64,000 nucleotides of DNA from Comamonas sp. B21-038 (GTDB lineage: Bacteria > Pseudomonadota > Gammaproteobacteria > Burkholderiales > Burkholderiaceae_C). The notes under the pieces are model-generated. The model was given only the letters and a program-made list of their open reading frames with translations. It searched no databases and was not told the DNA's origin. Below, piece after piece: positions 8,936 to 16,071 of this stretch (the first letter of the stretch is position 1; each line of letters starts with the position of its first letter). The stretch is taken from positions 2,666,001 through 2,730,000 of the forward strand of contig NZ_CP092462.1 of NCBI RefSeq assembly GCF_022387135.1. The letters are read 5' to 3'. The position numbers and the translations under genes are program-made.

Positions 8936-9835
8936 TCAGGCAGCGTCCTCACAGGCCTGCACCAGCGCCTGCAATACCGGTGAGCGCTGCTTGCCCTGGC
9001 GCTGCAACAGCGAGAACTGCCGCCGCATCGGCGGCAACAGGCTGTGCAACACGGCCAGCTCGCCCCGGTCGATCCAGGGCTGGGCAATCACCCGCGACAG
9101 GCAACTGATGCCCGCCCCCCGCGCAACGGCGGTGCAGATCGCCTCCGAGCTGCCCAGCACCGCCGCAATCGGCCATTCCCGCAACTGGGAGAGCACGCTG
9201 AACTCCACCGCCTCGCGCGTGCCCGACCCCTCCTCACGCAACAACCAGCGGCAGGCGCCCAGCTGCTGCGCGCTGACAGGGCCGTGGCCTGCTGCCGCCA
9301 CCAGCGCATGGCCAGGCGCGGCAATCAGCACCAGCTCATCCTCGCGCCAGGGCTGGACCTCCAGTGCCGGCCAGTGGCTCACCCCTTCGATAAAGCCCAG
9401 GTCCACACTGGCCTCGCTGACCGCCTCGGCCACCTCGCGGGTATTGCCGATCACCACCTCAAACTGCACCTGGGCATAGCGCTGCATGAAGTCCGCCAGG
9501 ATAGCCGGCAGCACATGGTTGGCAATGGTGGTGCTGGCCGCCAGCCGCAGCACCACGGGCGCCATGGGCTCGCTGTGCTGGGTGGCCTGCTCCAGCTGCA
9601 AGGCCAGCTCCAGCAAGGCCTGTGCTTGCAGCCACAGGCTGCGGCCCAGGTCGTTGAGCACCAGGCGCTTGCCGCTACGCGCAAACAGCTGCGCGCCCAG
9701 GCCTGCCTCCAGCTGCTGCAGGGCGGCGCTGACCGCCGACTGCGACAGGCCAATGGTCCGCGCCGCAGCGACGGTACTGCCGCTATGGGCAATGGCGCAG
9801 AAAACCTCCCACTGGCGCAGGCTGAGATGGAGCAT
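8936..9835 (-). CDS. LysR-type regulator, YeiE-like
   Basis: A 299-residue LysR protein: N-terminal winged helix (LRQWEVFCAIAHSGSTVAAARTIG then LSQSAVSAALQQLE) and a C-terminal two-lobe effector domain. The ATG at 9835 is preferred over an upstream start that adds only five residues. It is transcribed divergently from a YeiH-family transporter, the same arrangement as yeiE-yeiH in E. coli, so it probably controls that gene. Ligand unknown; sulfite or another sulfur anion is a guess from the neighbour's family. It converges with the regA-like gene with only 7 bases between. Confidence 0.85.
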   Translation of the reverse strand: MLHLSLRQWEVFCAIAHSGSTVAAARTIGLSQSAVSAALQQLEAGLGAQLFARSGKRLVLNDLGRSLWLQAQALLELALQLEQATQHSEPMAPVVLRLAASTTIANHVLPAILADFMQRYAQVQFEVVIGNTREVAEAVSEASVDLGFIEGVSHWPALEVQPWREDELVLIAAPGHALVAAAGHGPVSAQQLGACRWLLREEGSGTREAVEFSVLSQLREWPIAAVLGSSEAICTAVARGAGISCLSRVIAQPWIDRGELAVLHSLLPPMRRQFSLLQRQGKQRSPVLQALVQACEDAA

Positions 9836-10003
9836 GGTGATGGCACCCAAGGTGCTTGGGTTGATGGAACAATATCTACCTATTTTATCGATAGAACTTA
9901 ATCAAACAATCCGTTATACAGATATAAGAATAATTTCTATAGTGACCCCATACCGCCCAGCAGCCTGCCGCTTCCGGCCCTGCCAGGGCCTCTGGAACCG
10001 CCC
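9836..10003. promoter_or_regulatory. Divergent AT-rich promoter region, LysR/YeiH
   Basis: This 168-bp segment is far more AT-rich than its surroundings. It contains short dyads such as CTATTTTATCGATAG (9881-9895) and CTATAG. Such divergent spacers normally hold the LysR operator and both promoters. I cannot fix exact -35/-10 boxes. Confidence 0.45.
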
Positions 10004-11095
10004 ATGTCACTCGCCCACCTCCCCCTCCCCCGGCTGCGCCACGGCCACGGGCTCGATACCGCCAGACGCCTGGCGCCCGGCCTGCTGCTGTGCGCGGCCA
10101 TCGCCTGGCTGGCCAGCGGGCTGGCGGCACTGCCCTGGTTTAGCAGCCATGGGCTGAGCGCGCTCACGGTGGCCATCGTCATCGGCATGCTGGTGGGCAA
10201 TACCGTCTATGGCGCGGTACAGGCGCCGGCGGCAGCGGGGGTCGGGCTGTCCAAGCAGCAGCTGCTGCGCCTGGGCATCATCCTCTATGGCCTGCGCCTG
10301 ACTTTCCAGGACATCGCCGCCGTGGGCCTGGCCGGAGTGCTGATCGATGCGCTGATGCTCATCAGCACCTTTGTGCTGGCGCAATGGCTGGGCCGGCGCT
10401 GGCTGGGGCTGGATGCACGCACCAGCATGCTGGTGGGCGCAGGCAGCGCCATCTGCGGCGCAGCGGCCGTGCTGGCCACGGCTCCGGTGGCCAAGGCACG
10501 TGCCGATGATGTGGCGGTCGCGATTGCCACCGTGGTGGTCTTTGGCACGGTGGGCACCTTTCTGTACCCCGTGCTCTACCAATGGCTCGCACCCAGTCTG
10601 CAGATGACCGAGGCCGGCTATGGCCTCTGGGTCGGCTCGACGGTGCACGAGGTCGCCCAGGTCGTGGCGGCTGGCGGCGCCGTCAGCAGCAGCGCGGCCG
10701 ATACTGCCGTGGTCGCCAAGATGGTGCGGGTGATGATGCTGGCCCCGTTTCTGATCGCGCTGTCGCTGTGGCTGGCCAGGCGCCCTGGCAGCGCTGCAGC
10801 GGTCCGGCAGCCGGCAGCCGGTGGCGCCGTGCAGGCCCGCCAGATCACCATTCCCTGGTTTGCGTTGGGCTTTGTCGCAGTCGCGGGCATCCATTCGCTG
10901 GGCGTCATCCCTGCGCAGGCGCTCGCCATCGGTGTGCAGTGGGACAACGCCTTGCTGACGATGGCGATGGCCGGCCTGGGGCTCACCACCCATGTGCGCG
11001 CCGTGCGGGCTGCGGGCATCAAGCCCTTGCTGCTGGGGCTGGTGCTGTTTGTCTGGCTGGTGCTGGGCGGGCTGGCGGTCAATACCTGGCTCTGA
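10004..11095 (+). CDS. YeiH-family putative sulfate exporter (UPF0324)
   Basis: A 363-residue protein with about ten membrane helices and the glycine-rich pattern of the YeiH/YadS family: GIILYGLRLTFQDIAAVG, GAGSAICGAAAV and VGSTVHEVAQVVAAGG. Members are annotated as putative sulfate exporters, but substrate evidence is thin. It is divergent from a YeiE-like LysR gene, and an O-acetylhomoserine sulfhydrylase follows 115 bases downstream, consistent with a sulfur-metabolism context. The ATG at 10004 is the first in frame. Confidence 0.85.
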   Translation: MSLAHLPLPRLRHGHGLDTARRLAPGLLLCAAIAWLASGLAALPWFSSHGLSALTVAIVIGMLVGNTVYGAVQAPAAAGVGLSKQQLLRLGIILYGLRLTFQDIAAVGLAGVLIDALMLISTFVLAQWLGRRWLGLDARTSMLVGAGSAICGAAAVLATAPVAKARADDVAVAIATVVVFGTVGTFLYPVLYQWLAPSLQMTEAGYGLWVGSTVHEVAQVVAAGGAVSSSAADTAVVAKMVRVMMLAPFLIALSLWLARRPGSAAAVRQPAAGGAVQARQITIPWFALGFVAVAGIHSLGVIPAQALAIGVQWDNALLTMAMAGLGLTTHVRAVRAAGIKPLLLGLVLFVWLVLGGLAVNTWL

Positions 11096-11142
11096 GCGTG
11101 TTGATGGCGCTGAGCGCTCATAAGCTCATACCCAAAAAATCG

Positions 11143-11170
11143 TTGGTCTGCCGCACAAAACTGCTACAAC
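11143..11170 (+). promoter_or_regulatory. Candidate sigma70 promoter of metY
   Basis: TTGGTC (11143-11148) and TACAAC (11165-11170) are spaced by 16 bases, 40 bases before the metY ATG. A CATAAGCTCATA direct-repeat-like element lies just upstream and could be a CysB-type site; that part is speculative. Confidence 0.4.
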
Positions 11171-11210
11171 CGGGAGGCATATTTCTGCCCACAAAAAGGA
11201 TTCCAACACC

Positions 11211-12494
11211 ATGCGCATCGAGACATTGGCCGTTCACGCAGGCTATTCGCCCGACCCGACCACCAAGGCTGCGGCCGTGCCCATCTACCAAACGGTGGCC
11301 TACGCCTTTGACAGCGCGCAGCATGGCGCCGACCTGTTTGACCTGAAGGTGCCGGGCAATATCTACACCCGCATCATGAACCCGACCACCGATGTGCTGG
11401 AAAAGCGCGTGGCGGCGCTCGAAGGCGGCATTGCCGCGCTGGCACTGGCCTCGGGCATGGCAGCGATCACCGCAGCCATCCAGACCTTGGCCGAAGCGGG
11501 CGACAACATCGTCTCGGCCAGCACCTTGTATGGCGGCACCTACAACCTGTTTGCCCACACCTTTCCGCAGCAAGGCATCGAGGTGCGCTTTGCCGATCCG
11601 CGCGACCCGGCCAGCTTTGGCGCACTGATCGACGACAAGACCAAGGCCGTGTTCATCGAGTCCATCGGCAACCCGCTGGGCAATGTCACCGACATCCGCG
11701 CGCTGGCCGATGTGGCCCACCGCCATGGCGTGCCGCTGATCGTCGACAACACCGTGCCATCGCCCTACCTGCTGCGCCCCATCGAGCATGGCGCTGACAT
11801 CGTCGTGCACTCGCTCACCAAATACCTCGGCGGCCATGGCACCAGCGTCGGCGGCGCCATCGTCGACAGCGGCACCTTCCCCTGGGCGGAGCACAAGGCG
11901 CGCTTCAAGCGCCTCAACGAACCCGATGTGAGCTACCACGGCGTGGTCTATACCGAAGCGCTGGGCCCTGCGGCCTACATCGGCCGCGCGCGCGTGGTGC
12001 CGCTGCGCAATATGGGCGCGGCCATCTCGCCGCAGAACGCGTTTCAGATCCTGCAAGGCATCGAAACCTTGGCGCTGCGCATGGACCGCATTTGCCAGAA
12101 CACCCAGAAGATTGCCGAGACCCTGCAAAAGCACCCCAAGGTCGCCTGGGTGCGCTATGCGGGCCTGCCAGACCACCCGGACCATGCCATTCTGCAAAAG
12201 CAGTCGGGCGGCCGCGCCTCGGGTATTTTGTCGTTCAGCCTCCAGGCCGCCGACGGCGAAGGCCGTGCCGCAGGCGCCCGCTTTCTGGATGCTTTGCAGC
12301 TGTTCACGCGCCTGGTCAATATTGGCGATGCCAAATCACTGGCCACGCACCCGGCCTCGACCACCCACCGCCAGCTCGACAGTGGCGAGCTGGAGAAGGC
12401 CGGCGTCAGCGAAGGCATGGTGCGTCTGTCCGTCGGCATCGAGCATGTCGATGACCTGCTGGCCGATCTGGAGCAGGCGCTGGCCAAGGTCTGA
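11211..12494 (+). CDS. metY: O-acetylhomoserine aminocarboxypropyltransferase (sulfhydrylase)
   Basis: A PLP enzyme of the Cys/Met metabolism family (427 residues) that makes homocysteine from O-acetylhomoserine and sulfide in the cytoplasm. Visible signatures are the N-terminal [34 protein letters not shown], and [19 protein letters not shown] followed by the PLP lysine K204 in [11 protein letters not shown]. The long insertion after the lysine and the C-terminal [15 protein letters not shown] are typical of the MetY branch rather than MetB or MetC. The ATG at 11211 has no strong ribosome site but matches the conserved family start. Confidence 0.93.
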   Translation: MRIETLAVHAGYSPDPTTKAAAVPIYQTVAYAFDSAQHGADLFDLKVPGNIYTRIMNPTTDVLEKRVAALEGGIAALALASGMAAITAAIQTLAEAGDNIVSASTLYGGTYNLFAHTFPQQGIEVRFADPRDPASFGALIDDKTKAVFIESIGNPLGNVTDIRALADVAHRHGVPLIVDNTVPSPYLLRPIEHGADIVVHSLTKYLGGHGTSVGGAIVDSGTFPWAEHKARFKRLNEPDVSYHGVVYTEALGPAAYIGRARVVPLRNMGAAISPQNAFQILQGIETLALRMDRICQNTQKIAETLQKHPKVAWVRYAGLPDHPDHAILQKQSGGRASGILSFSLQAADGEGRAAGARFLDALQLFTRLVNIGDAKSLATHPASTTHRQLDSGELEKAGVSEGMVRLSVGIEHVDDLLADLEQALAKV

Positions 12495-12509
12495 GGGGCC
12501 GTCGCACGC

Positions 12510-12539
12510 AAAAAAAGAGCCGCTTGCAACAAGCGGCTC
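12510..12539 (-). terminator. Intrinsic terminator of ompW
   Basis: The stem GAGCCGCTTG/CAAGCGGCTC (10 bp, 3-base loop) is followed on the minus strand by seven T residues. It lies 42 bases beyond the ompW stop and may also limit metY read-through. Confidence 0.85.
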
Positions 12540-12581
12540 AATCACAGTGCTCTTTGATCCGTCGACGGCTTCAGAACCTGT

Positions 12582-13199
12582 TTAGAAGCGGTAGCCCACA
12601 CCGACACCCAGCAGCCAAGGATCGACCTTGAAGGTCCCCACCTTGGTGCCCGCCGAGCGCACATCGGTCTTGATGTAGACCTTCTTCACATCCACGTTGA
12701 TCGACCAGTTCTTGTCGAGCATGTAGTCAAAGCCGATCTGCAGTGCGGCGCCAAAGCTGTTCTTCTTGATCGATGGATCGAGCGCGGCCTCAACCGCCGG
12801 TGCAAAGTTCACGTTCGAGAAGCGCGTGTAGTTCACACCAGCGCCCAGATAGGGCTTGAACGCGCCCATGTTGGTGAAGTGGTACTGCGCCAGCAGGCTG
12901 GGCGGCAGGTGCTTGAGCGTGCCGATCTTGGCGCCGTCAGAGCGCAGGTCGTGCTTTTGCGGGTAGGTCAGCACCAGCTCGGCCGCGATATTGGGCGTGA
13001 AGAAGTAGGTCACATCCACTTCGGGAATGGTCTTGTCATTGATCGACAGACCCAGGCCGGTGGAGTCCTTGTTGGCGCTGTCCAGGTGCACCGCACGCAA
13101 ACGCACTTGCCAGGGGCTTTGCGCCTCCTGCGCCATCGCGGCGCCCGACGCCATTGCACATACAGCCGCCGCTGCCAACATCATTTTTTTCATCATCAT
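12582..13199 (-). CDS. ompW: OmpW family outer membrane beta-barrel protein
   Basis: A 205-residue precursor with a signal peptide (MKKMMLAAAAVCAMASGAAMAQ) and an eight-stranded OmpW barrel. Family marks include QVRLRAVHLD, PEVDVTYFFTPNIAAELVLTYPQKHDL, LPPSLLAQYHF, PYLGAGVNYT and the terminal aromatic GVGYRF. OmpW proteins move small hydrophobic molecules across the outer membrane. The start is placed at the first of three tandem ATGs, behind an AGCGAGGG ribosome site. The open frame upstream to 13766 has no signal-peptide logic and is rejected. An FNR-like box lies about 155 bases upstream. Confidence 0.9.
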   Translation of the reverse strand: MMMKKMMLAAAAVCAMASGAAMAQEAQSPWQVRLRAVHLDSANKDSTGLGLSINDKTIPEVDVTYFFTPNIAAELVLTYPQKHDLRSDGAKIGTLKHLPPSLLAQYHFTNMGAFKPYLGAGVNYTRFSNVNFAPAVEAALDPSIKKNSFGAALQIGFDYMLDKNWSINVDVKKVYIKTDVRSAGTKVGTFKVDPWLLGVGVGYRF

Positions 13200-13352
13200 T
13201 GCCCTCGCTGCGATCTTGCTCGCATGGATTGAAAAGTAGCTGAAACGAGCCAGCATCTGCATGCCCGGCCAGCGCCAAGCGCCGGATAGGTGGGTGGCAG
13301 ATCTGCCTGCTGTCCATGCCCTGCATCTTCTTCCTCTGCGCGCCAGGCGGCC

Positions 13353-13366
13353 CTGACCCAGATCAA
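13353..13366 (-). promoter_or_regulatory. FNR/Anr-like box upstream of ompW
   Basis: Read on the minus strand this is TTGATCTGGGTCAG, matching 8 of 10 positions of TTGAT-N4-ATCAA and close to the TTGAT-N4-GTCAA form seen in many proteobacteria. ompW is oxygen-regulated by FNR in enterics. Function here is inference. Confidence 0.4.
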
Positions 13367-13385
13367 CGAGACAAAACAAGCCATG

Positions 13386-13418
13386 AAAAAAGGCGGCCCG
13401 CTGTTGCGATGCCGCCTT
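13386..13418 (-). terminator. Intrinsic terminator of the DUF808 gene
   Basis: AAGGCGGC/GCCGCCTT forms an 8-bp stem with a 13-base loop, followed by TTTTTT on the minus strand, 48 bases after the DUF808 stop. Confidence 0.8.
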
Positions 13419-13465
13419 GAGGTCTTTACTGCAGCCGCATCCCAACGATGTGGCGCTGCTGCTGA

Positions 13466-14461
13466 TCAGTGCCTGCGCAACTTGTGCCAGGCCTCCACCG
13501 CCAGCACCACCAGGCCACCAATGGCCGCGCCGACGGCCACGTGCACCAGCGTCGGTGCCAGCAGGGCCACCACACCGCCCATCGGGGTCACGGTGCTCTG
13601 CAGCCAGTGCTCGATCGGGCCGATGCCATGCACCAGCAAGCTGCCGCCCACCATGAACATCGCAGCCGTACCCACAATCGACAAGCCGCGCATCAGCCAG
13701 GGCGTAAAAGCGATCAGGCCCCGGCCAAACGCCTTTGCGGCGGCACTGGTCTTGCGCATCAGCCACATGCCCACATCGTCCATGCGCACAATACCGGCCA
13801 CCAGGCCGTAGACAAACACGGTGATCGCCAGCGCCACAGCGACCAACACCACCAACTGCTCGGCAATCGGCTTGCTGGCGACGGTGCCCAGCGCAATCGC
13901 CATGATCTCGGCCGACAGAATGAAATCGGTCCGGACGGCACCCGCCACCTTGGCCTTTTCATAGGCCACCGGGTCCATGTTCTTCTCGTTGGCGGCTTTG
14001 ACCGACGAAGGGGCTACACCCATTTGTGCAGCCTGCTCTGACTCCTTGACGGCGTCATGGGTGTGCTTGGGCTTGTGGAACAGGCTGAGCACCTTCTCCA
14101 CCCCCTCAAAACACAGGAAAGCGCCGCCAATCATCAACAGCGGCGTGATCAGCCAGGGCGCAAAAGCGCTGATCAGCAACGCTGCCGGCACCAGAATGGC
14201 CTTGTTCTTCAGTGAGCCTTTGGCCACCGCCCAGACCACCGGCAACTCCCGGTTGGCCCTGACGCCGGTCACCTGCTCGGCGTTCAGCGCCAGATCATCG
14301 CCCAGCACCCCCGCCGTCTTTTGCACCGCCACCTTGGTCTGCGTGGCCACATCGTCCAGGATGGCCGTGCTCTTGCCCGCAGCCGTCTTGGTCATCAGCG
14401 CCACATCGTCAAGCAAGGTCGCAATATCATCGAGCAACATCAATAAACCAGCACCAGCCAT
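13466..14461 (-). CDS. DUF808 family (YedI-like) inner membrane protein
   Basis: A 331-residue membrane protein. It begins MAGAGLLMLLDDIATLLDDVALMTK and then has the DDLALNAEQVTG and RELPVVWAVAKGSLKNK segments characteristic of DUF808. About five hydrophobic helices follow, separated by a hydrophilic loop (about residues 130-170). The role of the family is not established. The ATG at 14461 follows a GGGAG ribosome site; ten additional upstream codons in the open frame are not needed. It appears monocistronic, with its own terminator. Confidence 0.87.
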   Translation of the reverse strand: MAGAGLLMLLDDIATLLDDVALMTKTAAGKSTAILDDVATQTKVAVQKTAGVLGDDLALNAEQVTGVRANRELPVVWAVAKGSLKNKAILVPAALLISAFAPWLITPLLMIGGAFLCFEGVEKVLSLFHKPKHTHDAVKESEQAAQMGVAPSSVKAANEKNMDPVAYEKAKVAGAVRTDFILSAEIMAIALGTVASKPIAEQLVVLVAVALAITVFVYGLVAGIVRMDDVGMWLMRKTSAAAKAFGRGLIAFTPWLMRGLSIVGTAAMFMVGGSLLVHGIGPIEHWLQSTVTPMGGVVALLAPTLVHVAVGAAIGGLVVLAVEAWHKLRRH

Positions 14462-14552
14462 TACGCACTCCCTATCCAAATTCGGTGGCAAATCATAGCG
14501 ATTTCACAATGCAATGCCGTCTCAAGCCCCGTAAAACGGTGATTTCTACGTT

Positions 14553-14581
14553 TTGTTGGAGGTTGTTCACAAAACTTTATG
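14553..14581 (+). promoter_or_regulatory. Candidate sigma70 promoter for the small gene at 14654
   Basis: TTGTTG (14553-14558), a 17-base spacer, and TTTATG (14576-14581). It lies about 70 bases before the small ORF in a 442-base stretch otherwise without a gene. Confidence 0.4.
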
Positions 14582-14653
14582 CAGGCCTTGTCAACCACTT
14601 CAGCGCGCGGCCCGTTGTACACGCATCTACACCAGAAAGGTGAAAGGACTGAA

Positions 14654-14722
14654 ATGACTGAAGTGTTTGCTATTTGGCCTGAAGACGAACGTGACCGTAA
14701 GCGTGCTCCTGCCCGCTTCTGA
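14654..14722 (+). CDS. Small 22-residue protein, unannotated, unknown function
   Basis: I do not recognise this gene. An ATG six bases after AAAGG opens a 22-codon frame. The product begins MTEVFAIWPEDERDRK and ends in an Arg/Ala/Pro/Phe tail; it has eleven charged residues and no membrane segment. Codons are CGT, GCT, CCT and GAA-rich, unlike the CGC/GCC-rich neighbours and like those of highly expressed genes. A plausible promoter lies upstream and an intrinsic terminator downstream, so it forms an independent transcription unit between two minus-strand genes. The roughly 85-base untranslated tail could also act as a small RNA. Confidence 0.5.
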   Translation: MTEVFAIWPEDERDRKRAPARF

Positions 14723-14807
14723 TACCAGCGAAGCTTGCCAGCGGTTGAGCCAGAACTGAAAACCCGGCACCCGCAGCGATTGCAGGCTCACTGATCTCTC
14801 TCACTTT

Positions 14808-14833
14808 AGCCCCGCTCTGCGGGGCTTTGTTTT
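14808..14833 (+). terminator. Intrinsic terminator of the small-gene transcript
   Basis: AGCCCCGC/GCGGGGCT, 8-bp stem with TCT loop, followed by TTGTTTTG on the plus strand. No other plus-strand gene precedes it, which supports a short transcript ending here. Confidence 0.8.
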
Positions 14834-14869
14834 GTCTGGCGCCGTCCTCCTACAGGGCCGCACACCAAA

Positions 14870-14897
14870 GCCCTCTGCCGTGGCAACCGCAGAGGGC
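14870..14897 (-). terminator. Terminator-like hairpin after mntP
   Basis: GCCCTCTGC/GCAGAGGGC forms a 9-bp stem just after the mntP stop on the minus strand. The T tract is weak (TTTGGTGT). Confidence 0.6.
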
Positions 14898-14903
14898 CTG
14901 CTT

Positions 14904-15473
14904 TTATACCGCCACCAGGTGCTCGTACAGAATCAGCGAGCCAATCGCGATCAGCACCACGCCACCCACCGCCTCTGCCCAGCGGCCGGTGATATGGCCC
15001 AGCACACGGCCCACCATCACCCCCAAGGTCACCATCGCAAAGGTCGCAAAGCCGATGCTCAGCGCGACCACGGTGATGTTCACATCCAGGAAAGCCAGGC
15101 CCACGCCTACCGCCATCGCATCAATGCTGGTGGCAAAGCCGGTGGCGACCAGCAGCCAGAAGCCATGGCGCGCCGGGCGGCCCATCCCGGGTTCATCGGC
15201 ACTTTTGAAAGCGCCCAGCACCATGCGGCCACCCAGCACCAGCAGCAGCACAAAGGCAATCCAGTGGTCCCAGGCCTTCACATAATCGGCGGCGGCATAG
15301 CCCAGCGCCCAGCCTACCAGCGGGGTGATGGCTTCGATGACACCAAAGATCAGGCCGGTGCGCAGTGCCTCGGACCAACGGGGTTTGACAAGGGCAGAGC
15401 CTTTGCCAATTGCGGCGGCAAAGGCATCGGTAGACATGGCAAGCGCCAACAGGGAAATGGAAGCAGCATTCAT
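14904..15473 (-). CDS. mntP: Manganese efflux pump MntP
   Basis: A 189-residue, six-helix inner membrane protein of the MntP (YebN) family that exports Mn2+. The two repeats carry conserved acidic residues in the membrane: [16 protein letters not shown] (helix 1) and [17 protein letters not shown] (helix 4). The ATG at 15473 is chosen because the upstream sequence is the yybP-ykoY riboswitch and not coding. No Shine-Dalgarno is exposed at the ATG (ACCTCCG precedes it), in keeping with control by the riboswitch expression platform. Confidence 0.93.
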   Translation of the reverse strand: MNAASISLLALAMSTDAFAAAIGKGSALVKPRWSEALRTGLIFGVIEAITPLVGWALGYAAADYVKAWDHWIAFVLLLVLGGRMVLGAFKSADEPGMGRPARHGFWLLVATGFATSIDAMAVGVGLAFLDVNITVVALSIGFATFAMVTLGVMVGRVLGHITGRWAEAVGGVVLIAIGSLILYEHLVAV

Positions 15474-15489
15474 CGGAGGTTCTTCTGGG

Positions 15490-15660
15490 ACAGTCGGGCA
15501 TGAGCACAACGGCATGCCACCACTGCCCGACCGAGGTCGTGCTGGCATGCCGATGGTCTCGCCAACCGAAGAACGGATGTCTGCGCCACAGCATGGGTCA
15601 TGCCGAGTATGTTGACGCAGACGCTTCCAGCGCGGAAGCAGGCTACTCCCCAAGGGAGCC
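15490..15660 (-). promoter_or_regulatory. yybP-ykoY manganese riboswitch in the mntP leader
   Basis: On the minus strand the leader contains CTTGGGGAGTAGCC, then GTCAACATACTCGGC, then GGCGAGACC, the conserved blocks of the proteobacterial yybP-ykoY (Mn2+) aptamer as found before E. coli mntP. The aptamer core is about 15555-15660. Downstream, two mutually exclusive hairpins are possible. GGCATGCCA (15551-15543) can pair with TGGCATGCC (15519-15511), or GTCGGGCA (15531-15524) can pair with TGCCCGAC (15500-15493). They share the 15519-15531 region, so they look like an expression platform. High Mn2+ is expected to turn mntP on. Confidence 0.88.
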
Positions 15661-15720
15661 CGCAGTCTAAACCTTGCGCAGCGCGTTGCAGCGCATGGCC
15701 CCAGAGGCGCCAGGCTCTTT

Positions 15721-15739
15721 AGAAATGGATCGCATTTCT
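15721..15739. promoter_or_regulatory. 19-bp inverted repeat upstream of the mntP leader
   Basis: AGAAATG-GATCG-CATTTCT is a perfect 7-5-7 dyad about 60 bases upstream of the riboswitch. It could be an operator for a metal regulator of mntP; it does not match the E. coli MntR site that I know. Apart from this dyad, 15661-15900 shows no convincing gene. Confidence 0.3.
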
Positions 15740-15915
15740 GCCTGGTGCCTAAGCGTTGGTGCAGCGAAACGGCCGATAGCTACAGGCCGAAACAAGAGCA
15801 ACCTCATGTACTCGCGCTGCGCCGATGCGCTCTCTGGCAGCGCCGGTAAACGCGTCTCCCAGGCAACAGCAACGGCGCCCTTTCAGGGTTGGCCCTAGTT
15901 CATTTTTGGACGCTT

Positions 15916-15946
15916 TGTATACACTTAATGTATGCATATGTGCACA
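15916..15946. promoter_or_regulatory. Cluster of TGTRTACA-like octamers upstream of the NCS1 permease
   Basis: Three palindromic or near-palindromic octamers lie in 31 bases: TGTATACA (15916), TGTATGCA (15929) and TGTGCACA (15939). The outer arms also form a larger imperfect dyad (CTTTGTATACAC with GTGCACACAAAG). GntR-family regulators often use GTATAC-type sites. The regulator is not encoded in this window. Confidence 0.4.
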
Positions 15947-16071
15947 CAAAGCATAGCCATTGAGGCCCCGCTTCTCTGCTGCACATGCCATGCATGGACC
16001 CGCGCACATGACGAGACAAATCAGGCCGCCAGGCCGTTACTAAGGCGCACCTGGATGCGCCCGATCCAAGG

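Noticed and set aside
11096..11210. SAM or SAH riboswitch before metY
   Set aside because: I looked for the conserved blocks of such riboswitches in the 115 bases and found none; only a promoter-like pair is visible.
13200..13766. N-terminal extension of the ompW reading frame
   Set aside because: The extension overlaps the DUF808 gene and its terminator and would bury the signal peptide; the tandem ATGs at 13199 with a ribosome site are the better start.
15474..15653. N-terminal extension of MntP
   Set aside because: This stretch is the yybP-ykoY riboswitch, not coding sequence.
15674..15898. 74-codon ORF between mntP and the NCS1 gene
   Set aside because: No ribosome site, no recognisable domain, and composition like the shadows; the region looks regulatory.
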